A stretch of DNA of 64,000 nucleotides from Lederbergia lenta NBRC 16444 (GCF_001591545.1 NZ_BCVC01000001.1:310001-374000), one strand, 5' to 3'; positions 35,473 to 45,828 are shown, counted from the stretch's first letter. Notes: generated by a model not told the origin, from the letters alone. Program-made: numbers and translations.

Positions 35473-35877
35473 ATGAACATCGCTTTAATCGCTCATGATA
35501 AGAAGAAAGAGGATATGATCCAATTTGCAATAGCATATAAACCTATTTTAAATAAACATACATTATTTGCAACTGGAACAACTGGCTTACGGATCATGGA
35601 AGCAACAGGCCTAGATGTTCATCGATTCCAATCGGGTCCACTTGGTGGGGACCAACAAATAGGTGCGTATATCGCTCAAAATGAGATGGATATGATACTC
35701 TTTTTTCGTGATCCATTGACAGCACAGCCGCATGAACCGGACGTCTCTGCATTGATGCGCTTGTCAGATGTGTACGGTGTACCTTTAGCAACAAATATGG
35801 GGACGGCGGAAATTTTAATTCGCGGACTTGATAAGGGGCTTCTTGATTGGCGGTCTGTGTTAGATGAAAAAGAATAA
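35473..35877 (+). CDS. mgsA: Methylglyoxal synthase
   Basis: A 134-residue enzyme that turns dihydroxyacetone phosphate into methylglyoxal and phosphate, a bypass of lower glycolysis. Diagnostic segments are [27 protein letters not shown], the phosphate-binding [12 protein letters not shown] and [14 protein letters not shown] with the catalytic Asp. Length is normal. GGGAGG precedes the ATG. In many Bacillus genomes mgsA sits with dapB and bshA-region genes, whereas here it follows a large TPR-like protein. The stop codon lies within a 14-bp triplicated sequence. Confidence 0.96.
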   Translation: MNIALIAHDKKKEDMIQFAIAYKPILNKHTLFATGTTGLRIMEATGLDVHRFQSGPLGGDQQIGAYIAQNEMDMILFFRDPLTAQPHEPDVSALMRLSDVYGVPLATNMGTAEILIRGLDKGLLDWRSVLDEKE

Positions 35878-35908
35878 CTAAAAAAGAATAACTAAAAAAG
35901 AATAACTA
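35867..35908. repeat. Three exact 14-bp tandem repeats across the mgsA stop
   Basis: AAAAAGAATAACTA occurs three times in perfect succession at 35867-35880, 35881-35894 and 35895-35908. The first copy contains the mgsA TAA stop. Confidence 0.9.
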
Positions 35909-35910
35909 AA

Positions 35911-35942
35911 AAAAAGCTAACTCACTAGGGTTAGCTTTTTTA
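35911..35942 (+). terminator. mgsA terminator
   Basis: The stem AAAAAGCTAAC/GTTAGCTTTTT with an 8-bp loop and a T-run follows the triplicated repeat. Confidence 0.88.
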
Positions 35943-36156
35943 CTTTTTGTCCTCTTAAAGGGTTATGCAACACTTACATAGCCAGGGTCAATTCTTGTAA
36001 AAAAACTTCATTCACATTTATCGAAAAGTCTAACAGAGATCCAGTACTAATTTCCTAATATAAAGCTCTATTTCGTAAATTTGTCATAATATGTCTAATG
36101 ACCTGGGTGTATGAAGGATGGTATACTAGATTCATATTCTATAAGGAGATGGAACA

Positions 36157-37893
36157 TTGAAGACAAATTCCAGAATTGCAGCGAAGATTGTTCCTTTAGC
36201 CATTGGATTTATCGTCATTGTAGCATGTGTCGCATGGGCCGTTTGGACAGCCAATAAAGGGACTGTCATTCCGTTTTCAGCCATAGAAAAAACAATACAA
36301 GCGCAAAATGGTGAGTTGGTTACCCTTAAAGAAATGTCGAATGGGACTTTGCATATAGAAACGCCAGATGGAAAATTTGTTTCACATTTTCGACCAAATA
36401 GTCCACTAGTAGAAGAACTAGTTGAAAAATATAATATTAGTTATAAATATTCTGAGGGTAGTACTCTTAATAATTGGCTTATGGGTGGAATCTTAATCCT
36501 TTTAATTGCCACTGCAATTGTCATTCAACGAAAAGGTGGCATAGGGGCAGCTAAAATGAAACAAAGCACTTCAAAAGAAACTCCTCTCCCGTCTGTGACT
36601 TTAAATGATATAGGCGGACTTCCGTCAGAAATGAAAGAAGAGATTCAGCAAACTCTAGAAATAATTAAAGACCCTGGGCGTTCAGCTAAAATTGGGATTA
36701 AAGCACCAAAAGGAATTTTATTATATGGACCCCCTGGTACAGGAAAAACATTACTTGCTCAAGCAATAGCGCGAGAAATTGGCGCTAAATTTTATTCAGC
36801 AAGTGGATCAGCATTTACTGAACTATTTGTTGGTGTTGGTGCTTCACGTATCCGCAGTTTATTTGAAAATGCAAGAAAACAGTCGCCAGCTGTAATATTT
36901 ATCGATGAAGTGGACGCTCTTGCTGGTAAGCGGAAAGCGCATGGAGGAGAAGAAGCGGAAAAAACATTAACAGAACTTCTAGTCCAGCTGGATGGCGGTC
37001 ATGAAAATGAAGGAATTTTATTCATTGCGGCCACAAATCGGAAAGACATGCTTGATGATGCATTCCTTCGACCTGGAAGAATTGATTTTACTTTCCAAGT
37101 GCCTTTACCAGATACGCAAGGAAGAAAGGAAATAATCGATATTCATACGAAAGGGAAGCGTCTATCAGAGGCCGTATTCGCATCTTTAAATACACTTGCG
37201 GAAAGTACATCTGGTTTTTCAGGTGCAGAGCTTAGTTCATTATTTGAATCTGCGAGTAGAAAAGCTGTAAGAGAAGGACGCGATGTGGTTGATATGAAAG
37301 ATCTTGATTATGCGATCGATCGTACGATATTAGGTAGTACTTCCAGAACGTTAAACGATCCCGATACTAAGCGTCGTGTGGCTATTCATGAAGCTGGACA
37401 TGCTCTCATTGCGGCATTAACGAAACCAGGATCTGTGAGAAAAGCAACAATCATCCCACGTGGGCAAGCATTAGGCTATGTTGCCCCTATTCAGAAGGAA
37501 CTTCATTTAACAACGACAAGTGAGTTATTGGATCAAGTAAGTATGATTCTTGCTGGTGGTGTTGCCGAACGCCTTTTTCTGGGAGAGCATAGTATTGGTG
37601 TAAGTGGAGATGTTCAACAAGCGAAAAATATTTTAGAGCAAATGGTTGACACAGGTATGTTGGAAGATGGATTTACTCTGACTTTCCAAAAAGCTGAACG
37701 TGAAACGAAAATGCAAGAGTTATTTCAAATAGCTTTGAAAAAAACGGAGCTTATGATAAATGGTCACCAAAAAGAATACCAAGAATTAGTTGAAGCCTTG
37801 TTGAAAAAGGAAACGTTAGAAGGCACAGAAGTACAAGAAATTGTCGATGGTTGTCAGTCACATGAACTTGATAATGTAGCAGTATATTCATAA
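36157..37893 (+). CDS. FtsH-like membrane AAA+ zinc protease (paralogue)
   Basis: A 578-residue membrane protease-like protein. Two membrane helices (about 11-29 and 106-123) flank a short external domain. The AAA+ module has GPPGTGKT at 191-198, Walker B VIFIDEVDA, the pore motif FVGVG and the arginine finger region RPGRIDF. The protease domain has the intact zinc motif HEAGH at 411-415 and a further acidic ligand candidate in SGDVQQAK. It is shorter than housekeeping FtsH (about 640-670 residues) because the tail is reduced. It therefore looks like an active second FtsH. The TTG start follows AAGGAGAT. It is monocistronic. Confidence 0.9.
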   Translation: MKTNSRIAAKIVPLAIGFIVIVACVAWAVWTANKGTVIPFSAIEKTIQAQNGELVTLKEMSNGTLHIETPDGKFVSHFRPNSPLVEELVEKYNISYKYSEGSTLNNWLMGGILILLIATAIVIQRKGGIGAAKMKQSTSKETPLPSVTLNDIGGLPSEMKEEIQQTLEIIKDPGRSAKIGIKAPKGILLYGPPGTGKTLLAQAIAREIGAKFYSASGSAFTELFVGVGASRIRSLFENARKQSPAVIFIDEVDALAGKRKAHGGEEAEKTLTELLVQLDGGHENEGILFIAATNRKDMLDDAFLRPGRIDFTFQVPLPDTQGRKEIIDIHTKGKRLSEAVFASLNTLAESTSGFSGAELSSLFESASRKAVREGRDVVDMKDLDYAIDRTILGSTSRTLNDPDTKRRVAIHEAGHALIAALTKPGSVRKATIIPRGQALGYVAPIQKELHLTTTSELLDQVSMILAGGVAERLFLGEHSIGVSGDVQQAKNILEQMVDTGMLEDGFTLTFQKAERETKMQELFQIALKKTELMINGHQKEYQELVEALLKKETLEGTEVQEIVDGCQSHELDNVAVYS

Positions 37894-37900
37894 TGAATAC

Positions 37901-37957
37901 ATCCCCTTAGGCATGTATCTGTGAAAGAGCGGATATTGTTGCTTAGGGGATTTTTTT
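37901..37957 (+). terminator. Terminator after the FtsH-like gene
   Basis: The stem ATCCCCTTAGGC/GCTTAGGGGAT with a long loop is followed by seven T. Confidence 0.75.
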
Positions 37958-38185
37958 GTAGTTATTTCTACTAAGTCTATTTAGTACTTCAATTTCAGTC
38001 ATTAAACTAACTCGGATTTCGAGATAGTTATCATATACATACTTCGAAGGGAAGGGTATTGCGCTATCTGACATGAAGCGGCAAATAGTAACAAATTATG
38101 TATGTATTTTGTAACTTTGCTGTAACTAATTCTATTTGTTTCTTGTATATGATGATAGATAGTGATACTACTAGGGGGAGCTTCA

Positions 38186-39202
38186 ATGGAAAGACGGGTA
38201 AAGAAAAATAGAAAATTAAATCGAAACGGGAAAATCTTCATAGGTTCAATAATGATTTTTATGATAGCTTTATGTTATTTTACTATCGAAATGAAAAAGG
38301 ATAATGAAGCTTTTGCTATTAAGAACCAAGATTCTTCAAGGGTAAATCAACAAGAACAGGCTGAATGGAAAATAGAGAAAAAAGATCCGAAGAAGATAGA
38401 ACATGTTACTGTACATAATGATAACAATGATAAGGCTTTAGGGGAAAAGGAATCCAATCCTAAACAGGAAGAAATTTCAAAGAATACAGGTGAGGAAAAA
38501 GAAGGTATTGTGCAAGATTCTGAGCAAGAGTTGGAAACGGCGCCTAGTCAACAAATAATGGAGGAACAAGTAGAAGACCAAGCGAATACGCCACAAGGGT
38601 TAAGAGTGGGAAAAGTAGTTTATTTAACATTTGATGATGGACCACATCCAGTGTCAGAAGAAATATTAAGACTTTTAAAGAAGTATAACGCAAAAGCGAC
38701 ATTTTTTATGCTTGAACCAAATATAAAACATTATCCAGACCCAGTAAAGCAAATGGTCGAGGATGGGCACAGTGTTGCTGCACATGGAGTGTCACATGAG
38801 GTTTCAAAAGTATATAGATCTCCAGCTAGCTTTGCGGGAGAAATGGAAATGGCCCTTCAATATATAGAAGAGCTTACGAACGTAAAATCTCGATTAATAA
38901 GAGCTCCATATGGGTCAAAGCCTTATATTACCCCAGCATTTAAAGCGGCATCTGACGCAAAGAAGTATATTTTATGGGACTGGAATATTGATTCGACAGA
39001 TTGGAAGTTAACAAACGGGCAATATGTTGAAAGGGTTATTCAAGCAACAGAAGCGTTAGAAGGTAAACAACCGTTAGTCGTTTTGCTTCATGAGAAACCG
39101 ACAACTGTCGAGTACCTCGAAAAGCTACTAATCTATTATCATGATAATGGATATGAAATGGAAGCAATAACTGAAACGATGGAACCCATCCAATTTAGAT
39201 GA
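38186..39202 (+). CDS. Membrane-anchored polysaccharide deacetylase (NodB domain)
   Basis: A 338-residue carbohydrate esterase family 4-type protein. A basic start and one membrane helix (about 17-33) anchor it, a charged Glu/Gln/Lys-rich linker (about 40-140) spans the wall, and the NodB domain follows. Motif 1 is VYLTFDDGPHP, with the catalytic and metal Asp pair, and motif 2 is AAHGVSHE. APYGSKP and LWDWNIDSTDW are later family motifs. It probably deacetylates peptidoglycan or another wall polymer. The ATG at 38186 has GGGGGAG at the right distance; an upstream GTG in frame lacks one. A terminator follows. Confidence 0.9.
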   Translation: MERRVKKNRKLNRNGKIFIGSIMIFMIALCYFTIEMKKDNEAFAIKNQDSSRVNQQEQAEWKIEKKDPKKIEHVTVHNDNNDKALGEKESNPKQEEISKNTGEEKEGIVQDSEQELETAPSQQIMEEQVEDQANTPQGLRVGKVVYLTFDDGPHPVSEEILRLLKKYNAKATFFMLEPNIKHYPDPVKQMVEDGHSVAAHGVSHEVSKVYRSPASFAGEMEMALQYIEELTNVKSRLIRAPYGSKPYITPAFKAASDAKKYILWDWNIDSTDWKLTNGQYVERVIQATEALEGKQPLVVLLHEKPTTVEYLEKLLIYYHDNGYEMEAITETMEPIQFR

Positions 39203-39216
39203 CTTAATTTTTAGAG

Positions 39217-39250
39217 AAAAACCTAGGAGAGATTTCCTAGGTTTTCTTTG
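39217..39250 (+). terminator. Terminator after the deacetylase gene
   Basis: The stem AAAACCTAGG/CCTAGGTTTT is followed by CTTTG. Sequence from about 39250 to 39350 (TCTAGCTCAAGCGC onward) resembles a decayed Bacillaceae intergenic repeat. Confidence 0.75.
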
Positions 39251-39356
39251 TCTAGCTCAAGCGCTTATCTGCTATCAAACTTTGGTAAACACCTTATGAT
39301 AAGTCAACAAGGTTCTTCGACTAAATTCGCCACACGGGCTTCCGCTATTCTTATTT

Positions 39357-40520
39357 TTAAAGTGAGGATGTATAAATGGCCATTACATCTTCGTGATTCA
39401 GTTTTGTGAAATTACCGAATTCTCCATTGACCATTGCCTTTTCAGTCATTATTTCAAGTTTACTATCGTCAATATTATAATCCGCAAGACGTGAAGGGGC
39501 ACCAATACTATTCCAAAACTCACGAAGTTTCTCAATACCAGCAAGTCCAACTTCTTTAGCTGTTTTTCCATTTGGATCAATCCCAAATACATTCACGGCT
39601 AGCTTTTTGAAACGAGTTGGATTTACATTTAGATTATGTTTCATCCAGTTTGGAAATAAAATGGCAAGCCCTCCACCGTGTGGGATGTCGTATACAGCGG
39701 AAACGGCATGCTCTATATTATGGGTTGCCCAGTCACCATGATAGCCCATATTGAGAATTCCGTTTAACGCCATTGTACCGTTATATAAAATAGTTTCTCG
39801 ATGTTCATAGTTGGTAAGATCTTTTAATAGTTTTGGAGCGGTTTCCATAACTGTGAGCAAGACGGATTCACACATCCGATCTTGTAATGGTGTATTTTCA
39901 GTTTGATGAAAATAATGTTCGAATACATGCGACATGATGTCGACAATACCATAAATCGTTTGATCTTTTGGTACCGTATAAGTATTAACTGGGTCTAAAA
40001 TGGAGAATTTCGGAAAAACGAATGGACTGCCCCAGCCATGTTTCTCATTTGTTTCCCAATTTGTAATGACTGAGCCAGAGTTCATTTCTGAACCTGTTGC
40101 TGCAAGTGTTAATACAGTTCCGAAAGGGAGTGCATCATTTATTTTTGCCTTTTTTATCACAAGATCCCATGTATCGCCATCATATTTAGCGCCTGCAGCA
40201 ATTGCTTTTGTACAGTCGATGACACTGCCGCCACCAACAGCTAGTAGAAAATCGATGTCATTTTGTTTGCAAATTTCTACTCCTTTACGAACCGTAGATA
40301 GTCGTGGGTTTGGTTCAACACCTGCTAATTCAAAGACCTCCGCATCAATTTCAGTTAAATATTGTAAAACTGTATTGTATAAACCATTCTTTTTAATACT
40401 ACCGCCGCCATATACAAGCAACACCTTTTTTCCATACTGTGGCAATTCCATTTTTAATTGTTCAAGTTGATCTTTTCCAAAGATTAATTTAGTCGGATTC
40501 CAAAATGTAAAGTTATTCAC
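39357..40520 (-). CDS. Iron-type (group III) NAD(P)H-dependent alcohol dehydrogenase
   Basis: A 387-residue dehydrogenase of the YugJ/YugK/BdhA group. The N-terminal nucleotide-binding part has [13 protein letters not shown] and [15 protein letters not shown]. The helical metal-binding half has the Asp and His ligand regions [14 protein letters not shown] and [21 protein letters not shown] plus the expected [10 protein letters not shown]. Upstream in-frame codons exist, but GTG at 40520 sits 10 bp after GAGGAGG and gives the family N-terminus ([16 protein letters not shown]). It would reduce aldehydes such as butyraldehyde or scavenge toxic aldehydes. Confidence 0.93.
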   Translation of the reverse strand: MNNFTFWNPTKLIFGKDQLEQLKMELPQYGKKVLLVYGGGSIKKNGLYNTVLQYLTEIDAEVFELAGVEPNPRLSTVRKGVEICKQNDIDFLLAVGGGSVIDCTKAIAAGAKYDGDTWDLVIKKAKINDALPFGTVLTLAATGSEMNSGSVITNWETNEKHGWGSPFVFPKFSILDPVNTYTVPKDQTIYGIVDIMSHVFEHYFHQTENTPLQDRMCESVLLTVMETAPKLLKDLTNYEHRETILYNGTMALNGILNMGYHGDWATHNIEHAVSAVYDIPHGGGLAILFPNWMKHNLNVNPTRFKKLAVNVFGIDPNGKTAKEVGLAGIEKLREFWNSIGAPSRLADYNIDDSKLEIMTEKAMVNGEFGNFTKLNHEDVMAIYTSSL

Positions 40521-40597
40521 TAATATCTCGCCTCCTCTAAAATAATTATCCTGTATTACCGTGAAGAATGCAAAAAACATAGAGCGGTTAATCATAA

Positions 40598-41125
40598 GGG
40601 TGCTGAAAAAGTTCTCCTAATATTGGGAGAACGTGGATAGCCGTTGATTTCCGCTTCAGTATGGCGCTTCCCGGGGGGCGTGCGGTGAGCCGATTCAGTC
40701 GCTTTGCTCCTTGCAGGGTCTCACCTGTCATGCTTGATCCCCTCGGAGTCGCCACCTTCCTCTTCAATCAACTTGATTTTGTTTTTCTTAAAGATGTTTT
40801 GTTCCTTTCTATAAACTATACCTTTTTTATTGTACATTTATAGTATCAATTTCAATCGGGTAAATACTAGGATACAAAATCAATGATTTAGTTGTTCCGT
40901 CAGATAATCTTTTGCGAAGCTGAACGAACTGGCCGAATTCGCTTTTGATTATGAAGAACTTAAGAGAAAAATGGAGTAAAACTTCCTCTGACTGAAGTTT
41001 CCCTTTATACTTATTTACTAAAGGATTGTTGGCTTTTGAATAATGAAAAAGCTGTTCATATAAGCTCTGAGTAGACCGAGGAGTCTTGCCACTCACCCGC
41101 GGAAAGCGAAGTATATTCGGGCCCA
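40598..41125. repeat. Decayed mobile-element-like intergenic region
   Basis: The stretch between the alcohol dehydrogenase and thrB lacks a credible gene but has a patchwork look. GGTGCTGAAAAAGTTCTCC with a short hairpin (CTCCTAATATTGGGAG), then a GC-rich block near 40660-40760, and at 41070-41125 CGAGGAGTCTTGCCACTCAC and GGCCCACGG. Blocks like these flank insertion-sequence-derived repeats in Bacillus-group genomes (from memory). A minus-strand frame at 40827-41126 and the plus-strand KLNELAEFAFDYEELK remnant do not match a known transposase by eye. Confidence 0.45.
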
Positions 41126-41156
41126 CGGATTAAATAACAATCAGTTGCATAAAAGG

Positions 41157-41207
41157 AAAATGGGGAATAAATCACTAAAATAATAAGTGATTTATTCCCC
41201 ATTTTTT
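41157..41207 (-). terminator. thrB operon terminator
   Basis: A perfect 16-bp stem around ATGGGGAATAAATCACT, with T-rich flanks on both sides, lies 51 bp after the thrB stop and could act in both directions. Confidence 0.88.
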
Positions 41208-41257
41208 TATATGGACTATTTCAGTGACTTACTAATCATCGAACTGTGTTTTCTTTA

Positions 41258-42148
41258 TCAATCAACATGTGAACCGCGTAAATCCATTTCCAATACTTCA
41301 ACAGAATAATCTGGCAGGAGTTGTTGAAGATGTTTAGCAATAATAGCACCATTGCCTTTTGACGCCAACGACATCATCGTCGGGCCAGCACCACTAATCA
41401 CTGTTCCGAAAGCTCCAGCGTTTCGAGCTTCTTGTCGAATTTTTTGATAATCAGGTAATAATGATGCACGATGTGGCTCATGGAATAAATCTTTTTCCAT
41501 CATTTTTCCCGCAAGTTTATAATCGCCTGAAACGAGTGCGGCAAACATTACGTTTGCAACAGCACTTGCACTTGCGGCTTCACTACGAGAATACTGATCA
41601 GGAAGTACCTTTCTTGCTGCCTCTGTTTTTAATTCAAAGTGCGGGATATAAGCAATTATATCAAGATTATCATCTTTTTTATGTAAATAATCTAAATCTC
41701 CCTCACTCGATTGAGCTGCAATAACGAGTCCACCTAAAAGAGAGGGCGCAACATTGTCAGGATGACCTTCAAAAGCAGAAGCAATTTGCAGTTTATCTGT
41801 TAAAGACAAAGTGAGTCCACAGAGTTGATCAGCGAGTTCAATTCCAGCAATTATTGCAGAAGAGCTACTTCCAAGTCCACGAGCTAATGGGATTTCACTG
41901 TCCATTTTCACATATGCACCAGGAAGAACTGCGCCAAATTGATTTGCTACTTTTTCAGCTATTTGATAAATAAAATGTTCTTTTGCTACCGGAACTTCAG
42001 GTAAATGAATGGATTGATGTTCAAACACCCACTCATCATCTACTGTTACACGAAGCGTTAAATAACGATTTAGCGCCATACCGACCGAGTCGAAACCCGG
42101 TCCTATGTTGGCTGTGCTTGCAGGAACTGTAATGGTAAAACATGTCAT
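41258..42148 (-). CDS. thrB: Homoserine kinase
   Basis: A 296-residue GHMP-family kinase that phosphorylates homoserine, the step before threonine synthase. The start [18 protein letters not shown] and the ATP-binding motif [13 protein letters not shown] are diagnostic, and [13 protein letters not shown] is the third GHMP motif. Length is normal. Its ATG overlaps the thrC stop by 4 bp, so translation is coupled. It is the last gene of the hom-thrC-thrB operon. Confidence 0.97.
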   Translation of the reverse strand: MTCFTITVPASTANIGPGFDSVGMALNRYLTLRVTVDDEWVFEHQSIHLPEVPVAKEHFIYQIAEKVANQFGAVLPGAYVKMDSEIPLARGLGSSSSAIIAGIELADQLCGLTLSLTDKLQIASAFEGHPDNVAPSLLGGLVIAAQSSEGDLDYLHKKDDNLDIIAYIPHFELKTEAARKVLPDQYSRSEAASASAVANVMFAALVSGDYKLAGKMMEKDLFHEPHRASLLPDYQKIRQEARNAGAFGTVISGAGPTMMSLASKGNGAIIAKHLQQLLPDYSVEVLEMDLRGSHVD

Positions 42149-43206
42149 GCTTTTACCACGCCTTCTATATAATCAATTACTGTTTTTTCATCATTCGGCA
42201 ATACAACTGTATCAATTTTGACTTGGTCCATTGCAGTTTCCGGGTCTTTCAAGCCATTTCCTGTTAATACAGCGACAACTTTGCTGCCTTTCGGAATACT
42301 GCCATTTTTAACTTGTTGAAGCACACCAGCAATAGAGGCGCATGAGGCTGGTTCTGCAAACACTCCTTCAGTGCTAGCCAATAATTTAAATGCTTCAAGA
42401 ATTTCTGGATCTGAAACTGATGTAATTTTTCCACCAGATTCATCACGTGCATTTTCTGCGAGTTCCCAACTTGCTGGGTTACCAATTCTAATCGCTGTTG
42501 CCACTGTTTCAGGTGCGGAAATAGGTTTTCCTGAAACGATAGCTGCAGCACCTTCTGCTTCAAAACCAAACATTTTTGGCAGACCTGTTTGGTTCGCTTC
42601 GTTATATTCTTTAAAACCTTTCCAGTAGGCACTAATATTCCCGGCATTTCCAACAGGGATTGCTAATATATCTGGTGCACTACCGAGCTGGTCGCAAACT
42701 TCAAAAGCTGCTGTTTTTTGACCTTCAAGTCTATATGGATTGACTGAGTTTACGAGTGTAACTGGTGACGTTTCGCTCACTGTACGAACCATGTTTAATG
42801 CTTCGTCGAAATTACCTTCGATTTCGACGATTTCTGCACCATACATTTTTGCCTGCGCAAGCTTACCAAGCGCCACTTTTCCATTAGGTATAACGATGAT
42901 CGCTCTTACACCGGCTTTTGCCGCATAAGCAGCAGCTGCTGCGGAAGTATTACCTGTTGAAGCGCAGATAATAGATGTACTGCCTGATTCAGCCGCTTTT
43001 GCAACAGCCATCACCATCCCACGATCTTTAAAGGAACCAGTTGGATTGGCTCCTTCAATTTTTCCGTAAAGCTCAATGCCGAGTTGCTGTGACAAATTAG
43101 AGAGATGTACTAATGGTGTGTTTCCCTCTTGAAGTGTCAATGCCGGCGTTTCTTCTGTTACTGGTAAATATTCTTTGTATTGTGCAATTAATCCCGGCCA
43201 ATTCAT
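42145..43206 (-). CDS. thrC: Threonine synthase
   Basis: A 353-residue PLP enzyme making threonine from O-phosphohomoserine. The PLP lysine is predicted at Lys60 in [13 protein letters not shown], followed by [19 protein letters not shown] for cofactor phosphate and ring contacts, and [12 protein letters not shown]. The short form is typical of Bacillus. Four-base overlaps with hom upstream and thrB downstream indicate a tightly coupled operon. Pathway and operon agree fully. Confidence 0.97.
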   Translation of the reverse strand: MNWPGLIAQYKEYLPVTEETPALTLQEGNTPLVHLSNLSQQLGIELYGKIEGANPTGSFKDRGMVMAVAKAAESGSTSIICASTGNTSAAAAAYAAKAGVRAIIVIPNGKVALGKLAQAKMYGAEIVEIEGNFDEALNMVRTVSETSPVTLVNSVNPYRLEGQKTAAFEVCDQLGSAPDILAIPVGNAGNISAYWKGFKEYNEANQTGLPKMFGFEAEGAAAIVSGKPISAPETVATAIRIGNPASWELAENARDESGGKITSVSDPEILEAFKLLASTEGVFAEPASCASIAGVLQQVKNGSIPKGSKVVAVLTGNGLKDPETAMDQVKIDTVVLPNDEKTVIDYIEGVVKA

Positions 43207-44504
43207 TTCTTTACATCTCCTTCAACACTATAATGACTGATTACTTCTTTTACAACTGGCAAATCTCTTAGTTCCATTAATGCTTTTTGAGAGCTTTCCA
43301 TGGAAACGCGATGTGTCACGATAATAATTTCTGCTAGCTCATCTTTGCTAAGTGGTGTTTGTAAAATTTGTTCAAAGCTAATGTCGAGCTCATTAAATAG
43401 AGAAGTGATTTTTGAAAAGGCGCCAACTTCATCTTGTAAATGAAGACGGAAATAATGTTTACCAAAACGTTGATCAGGAGTTTTTAAAACTCGTTCAAAT
43501 CTAGGTGCCACAACGCTTTTTCCGTTTACACCGAGCCTCATATTTTTAACAACTGCAACTACGTCAGCCATTACAGCTGTAGCTGTAGGAAGACTACCAG
43601 CACCTGGCCCGTAAAACATCGTTTCCCCGACAGCTTCTCCATTTACGTAAACAGCATTATATTCATTTTTAACAGCCGCAAGTGGATGGCTTTTTGCTAG
43701 AAACGTAGGTTGGACGCTCACTTCCAATTGTTGATTATCAATATGTGCATGACCAATTAACTTCATTTTTAGTCCAAGCTTTTGTCCATAATTTAAATCT
43801 TCAACAGATACATTGCTAATTCCTGAGACTTCTACGTCTTCAAGTTCTACATTTGTATGAAAAGCAAGTCGAGCTAAAATAGCCATTTTTCTTGCAGCAT
43901 CTAGTCCTTCTACATCAGCTGTCGGATCAGCTTCAGCAAAGCCAAGGTCTTGTGCTTCTTTTAATGCTGTTTCATAGGATAGTCCGTCTTCATCCATTTT
44001 AGTTAGTATATAATTTGTTGTTCCATTAACGATCCCCATAAGCTTTTGAATGCGGTCAGAGGAAAGGCCTTCTGATAATCCTCTCAAAATCGGAACACCG
44101 CCGGCTACACTAGCTTCAAAAAACAAATCACAATTATTTTCTATTGCCTTTTTCTGCAGCTCAGGTCCGTGCAGAGCAATTAAGTCTTTATTTGCTGTTA
44201 CAACATGTTTTTTTGCTTCCAATGCCTGGATGATATGTTCACGGGCTTCTTCTACTCCCCCGATTACCTCAACTACAATATCAATCTCCGGATCTTGCAA
44301 TACTTCATTTGCATCAGTGGTGAGGTATGTTTGCCCAATTTGTATGTCGCGATCTTTTTCTACGTCGCGAACAAGGATACTTTTCACACGTACTTCACAG
44401 CCCACTTGATGGATTAAGTCTTCTTGATGATTTTTAATTAATTGGACAACTCCGGAACCAACCGTTCCTAGCCCCAATAGGCCGATAGATACATAATTTT
44501 TCAT
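43203..44504 (-). CDS. hom: Homoserine dehydrogenase
   Basis: A 433-residue monofunctional enzyme that reduces aspartate semialdehyde to homoserine at the branch to threonine and methionine. The Rossmann motif is [13 protein letters not shown], the catalytic region includes [14 protein letters not shown] and [18 protein letters not shown], and a C-terminal ACT domain (about 350-430, [20 protein letters not shown]) provides feedback control. The ATG follows GAGGTGAGG. A consensus promoter lies about 50-75 bp upstream. First gene of the threonine operon. Confidence 0.97.
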   Translation of the reverse strand: MKNYVSIGLLGLGTVGSGVVQLIKNHQEDLIHQVGCEVRVKSILVRDVEKDRDIQIGQTYLTTDANEVLQDPEIDIVVEVIGGVEEAREHIIQALEAKKHVVTANKDLIALHGPELQKKAIENNCDLFFEASVAGGVPILRGLSEGLSSDRIQKLMGIVNGTTNYILTKMDEDGLSYETALKEAQDLGFAEADPTADVEGLDAARKMAILARLAFHTNVELEDVEVSGISNVSVEDLNYGQKLGLKMKLIGHAHIDNQQLEVSVQPTFLAKSHPLAAVKNEYNAVYVNGEAVGETMFYGPGAGSLPTATAVMADVVAVVKNMRLGVNGKSVVAPRFERVLKTPDQRFGKHYFRLHLQDEVGAFSKITSLFNELDISFEQILQTPLSKDELAEIIIVTHRVSMESSQKALMELRDLPVVKEVISHYSVEGDVKK

Positions 44505-44550
44505 TTTTCCTCACCTCATATGTCTTTCTGTTAAATACATTTGTATTTAT

Positions 44551-44579
44551 ATAGTAGACAGAATGTATAGCAAAGTCAA
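44551..44579 (-). promoter_or_regulatory. Sigma-A promoter of hom-thrC-thrB
   Basis: On the minus strand TTGACT and TACTAT are separated by exactly 17 bp, about 50 bp before the hom start. The remaining stretch up to 44850 is AT-rich and shows no other clear signal. Confidence 0.8.
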
Positions 44580-44850
44580 GTATTTTAATAAAAATGTACT
44601 TTCCTTCGCCAGTTATCTTGCTTACTCAATACTTAGTTCCAAATAGAGATGAAACCTTCAATCATCTGTCGCGTATATATTTGACAGGGAAGATGGATTT
44701 TCAAGATATCTAATTACGGCATAATCAGTTAAAATTGTTTATTATAAAAACTTTGCCTATTTGAAATTTTAACATAAAAAATTAACGACTGATGAAAATG
44801 TTCCTAATTTCTTTTTTGGGAAGATAAACGGATAGGGAGGAGAGGAAACG

Positions 44851-45150
44851 ATGACAGATGAATATGGACAAGAATTGAGACGAATTCGTATTACGCTTAT
44901 TATTATGGTTGTTGTGTTTTTGATTAGTGGGGGAGATACAGAGGTAATATATGAAAATGATCAAAATGGTAATTCACAACAATATGTTGAAAGTATGATT
45001 TCACTGGGAGAAGGTCGATTCGGTGTATTATCTGGGGATACAAGCTATTCTGGCGGAAGTATGATGACAATTTATCAATACGAACCAGAGACAAATCAGT
45101 TAACGAAAATAAATGAAGTTTATCTCGATGAGATGGAATACGATGAATAG
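44851..45150 (+). CDS. Small single-pass membrane protein, unknown
   Basis: A 99-residue protein with a charged N-terminus (MTDEYGQELRRIR), one hydrophobic helix at about 14-26 and an acidic, polar external or cytoplasmic domain of about 70 residues with YENDQNGNSQQYVES. No lipobox or catalytic motif is visible. A strong ribosome site, GGGAGGAGAGG, supports translation. It ends 18 bp before the DNA glycosylase gene and may be co-transcribed. I do not recognise the family. Confidence 0.65.
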   Translation: MTDEYGQELRRIRITLIIMVVVFLISGGDTEVIYENDQNGNSQQYVESMISLGEGRFGVLSGDTSYSGGSMMTIYQYEPETNQLTKINEVYLDEMEYDE

Positions 45151-45168
45151 AATGGGTGTGATTTTATA

Positions 45169-45765
45169 ATGAATAGAGATTTTTTAATTGAACCTGTGGA
45201 AGAGGAATTTTTTCAGAAGCCGACTTTGCAGTTAGCGCAAGCGTTGCTTGGATGCCTACTTGTGAAAGAAACAGATGAAGGGATAACATCTGGTTTTATT
45301 GTGGAGACGGAAGGATATATGGGTCCACTAGATCGTGCGGCCCACAGTTTTGGAAATAGAAGAACGAAGCGAACGGAGATTATGTTTGGGAAAGCGGGGC
45401 TTGTTTACACATATACAATGCACACTCATTGTCTCGTCAATGTAGTTAGTGCAGGTATTGATGAACCGGAAGCTGTATTAATTAGGGCGGTTGAACCTTA
45501 TACCGGCGTGGAGCTCATGCAACGAAGAAGACCTGTTGACAAACAGAAGAATCTAACAAATGGACCTGGGAAACTGACAAAAGCTATGGGAATTAATAAA
45601 GAAGATTATGGCCGATTATTTTATGAACCGCCACTATATATTGCTGCAGGGTATGAACCAGAGGAGATAGCTGTTGGACCAAGAATCGGCATTGGTGGAT
45701 CAGGGGAAGCGCAAGATTATCCATGGCGATTCTGGGTGAAAGATAATCCCTATGTATCTAGGTGA
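45169..45765 (+). CDS. DNA-3-methyladenine glycosylase, AAG/MPG type
   Basis: A 198-residue base-excision repair enzyme that removes alkylated purines from DNA. Landmarks are ALLGCLLVKE, the catalytic Glu region GFIVETEGYMGPLDRAAH, GKAGLVYTYTMHTHCLVNVV and LTNGPGKLTKAMGI. The length matches the bacterial family. A simple terminator follows directly after the stop. It is separated functionally from the ABC operon downstream. Confidence 0.95.
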   Translation: MNRDFLIEPVEEEFFQKPTLQLAQALLGCLLVKETDEGITSGFIVETEGYMGPLDRAAHSFGNRRTKRTEIMFGKAGLVYTYTMHTHCLVNVVSAGIDEPEAVLIRAVEPYTGVELMQRRRPVDKQKNLTNGPGKLTKAMGINKEDYGRLFYEPPLYIAAGYEPEEIAVGPRIGIGGSGEAQDYPWRFWVKDNPYVSR

Positions 45766-45791
45766 AAAACGCTGTTAAGGCGTTTTTTTTT
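45765..45791 (+). terminator. Terminator after the glycosylase gene
   Basis: AAAACGC/GCGTTTT with a 7-bp loop and nine T. Confidence 0.85.
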
Positions 45792-45828
45792 GCTTAAAAA
45801 GTCTTTTAAAGTTTTATTGCAAATACTC

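Noticed and set aside
40827-41126. Minus-strand 99-codon frame as a transposase fragment
   Set aside because: I could not match it to a known transposase family, and the plus strand offers an equally plausible remnant. Kept only as part of a repeat region.
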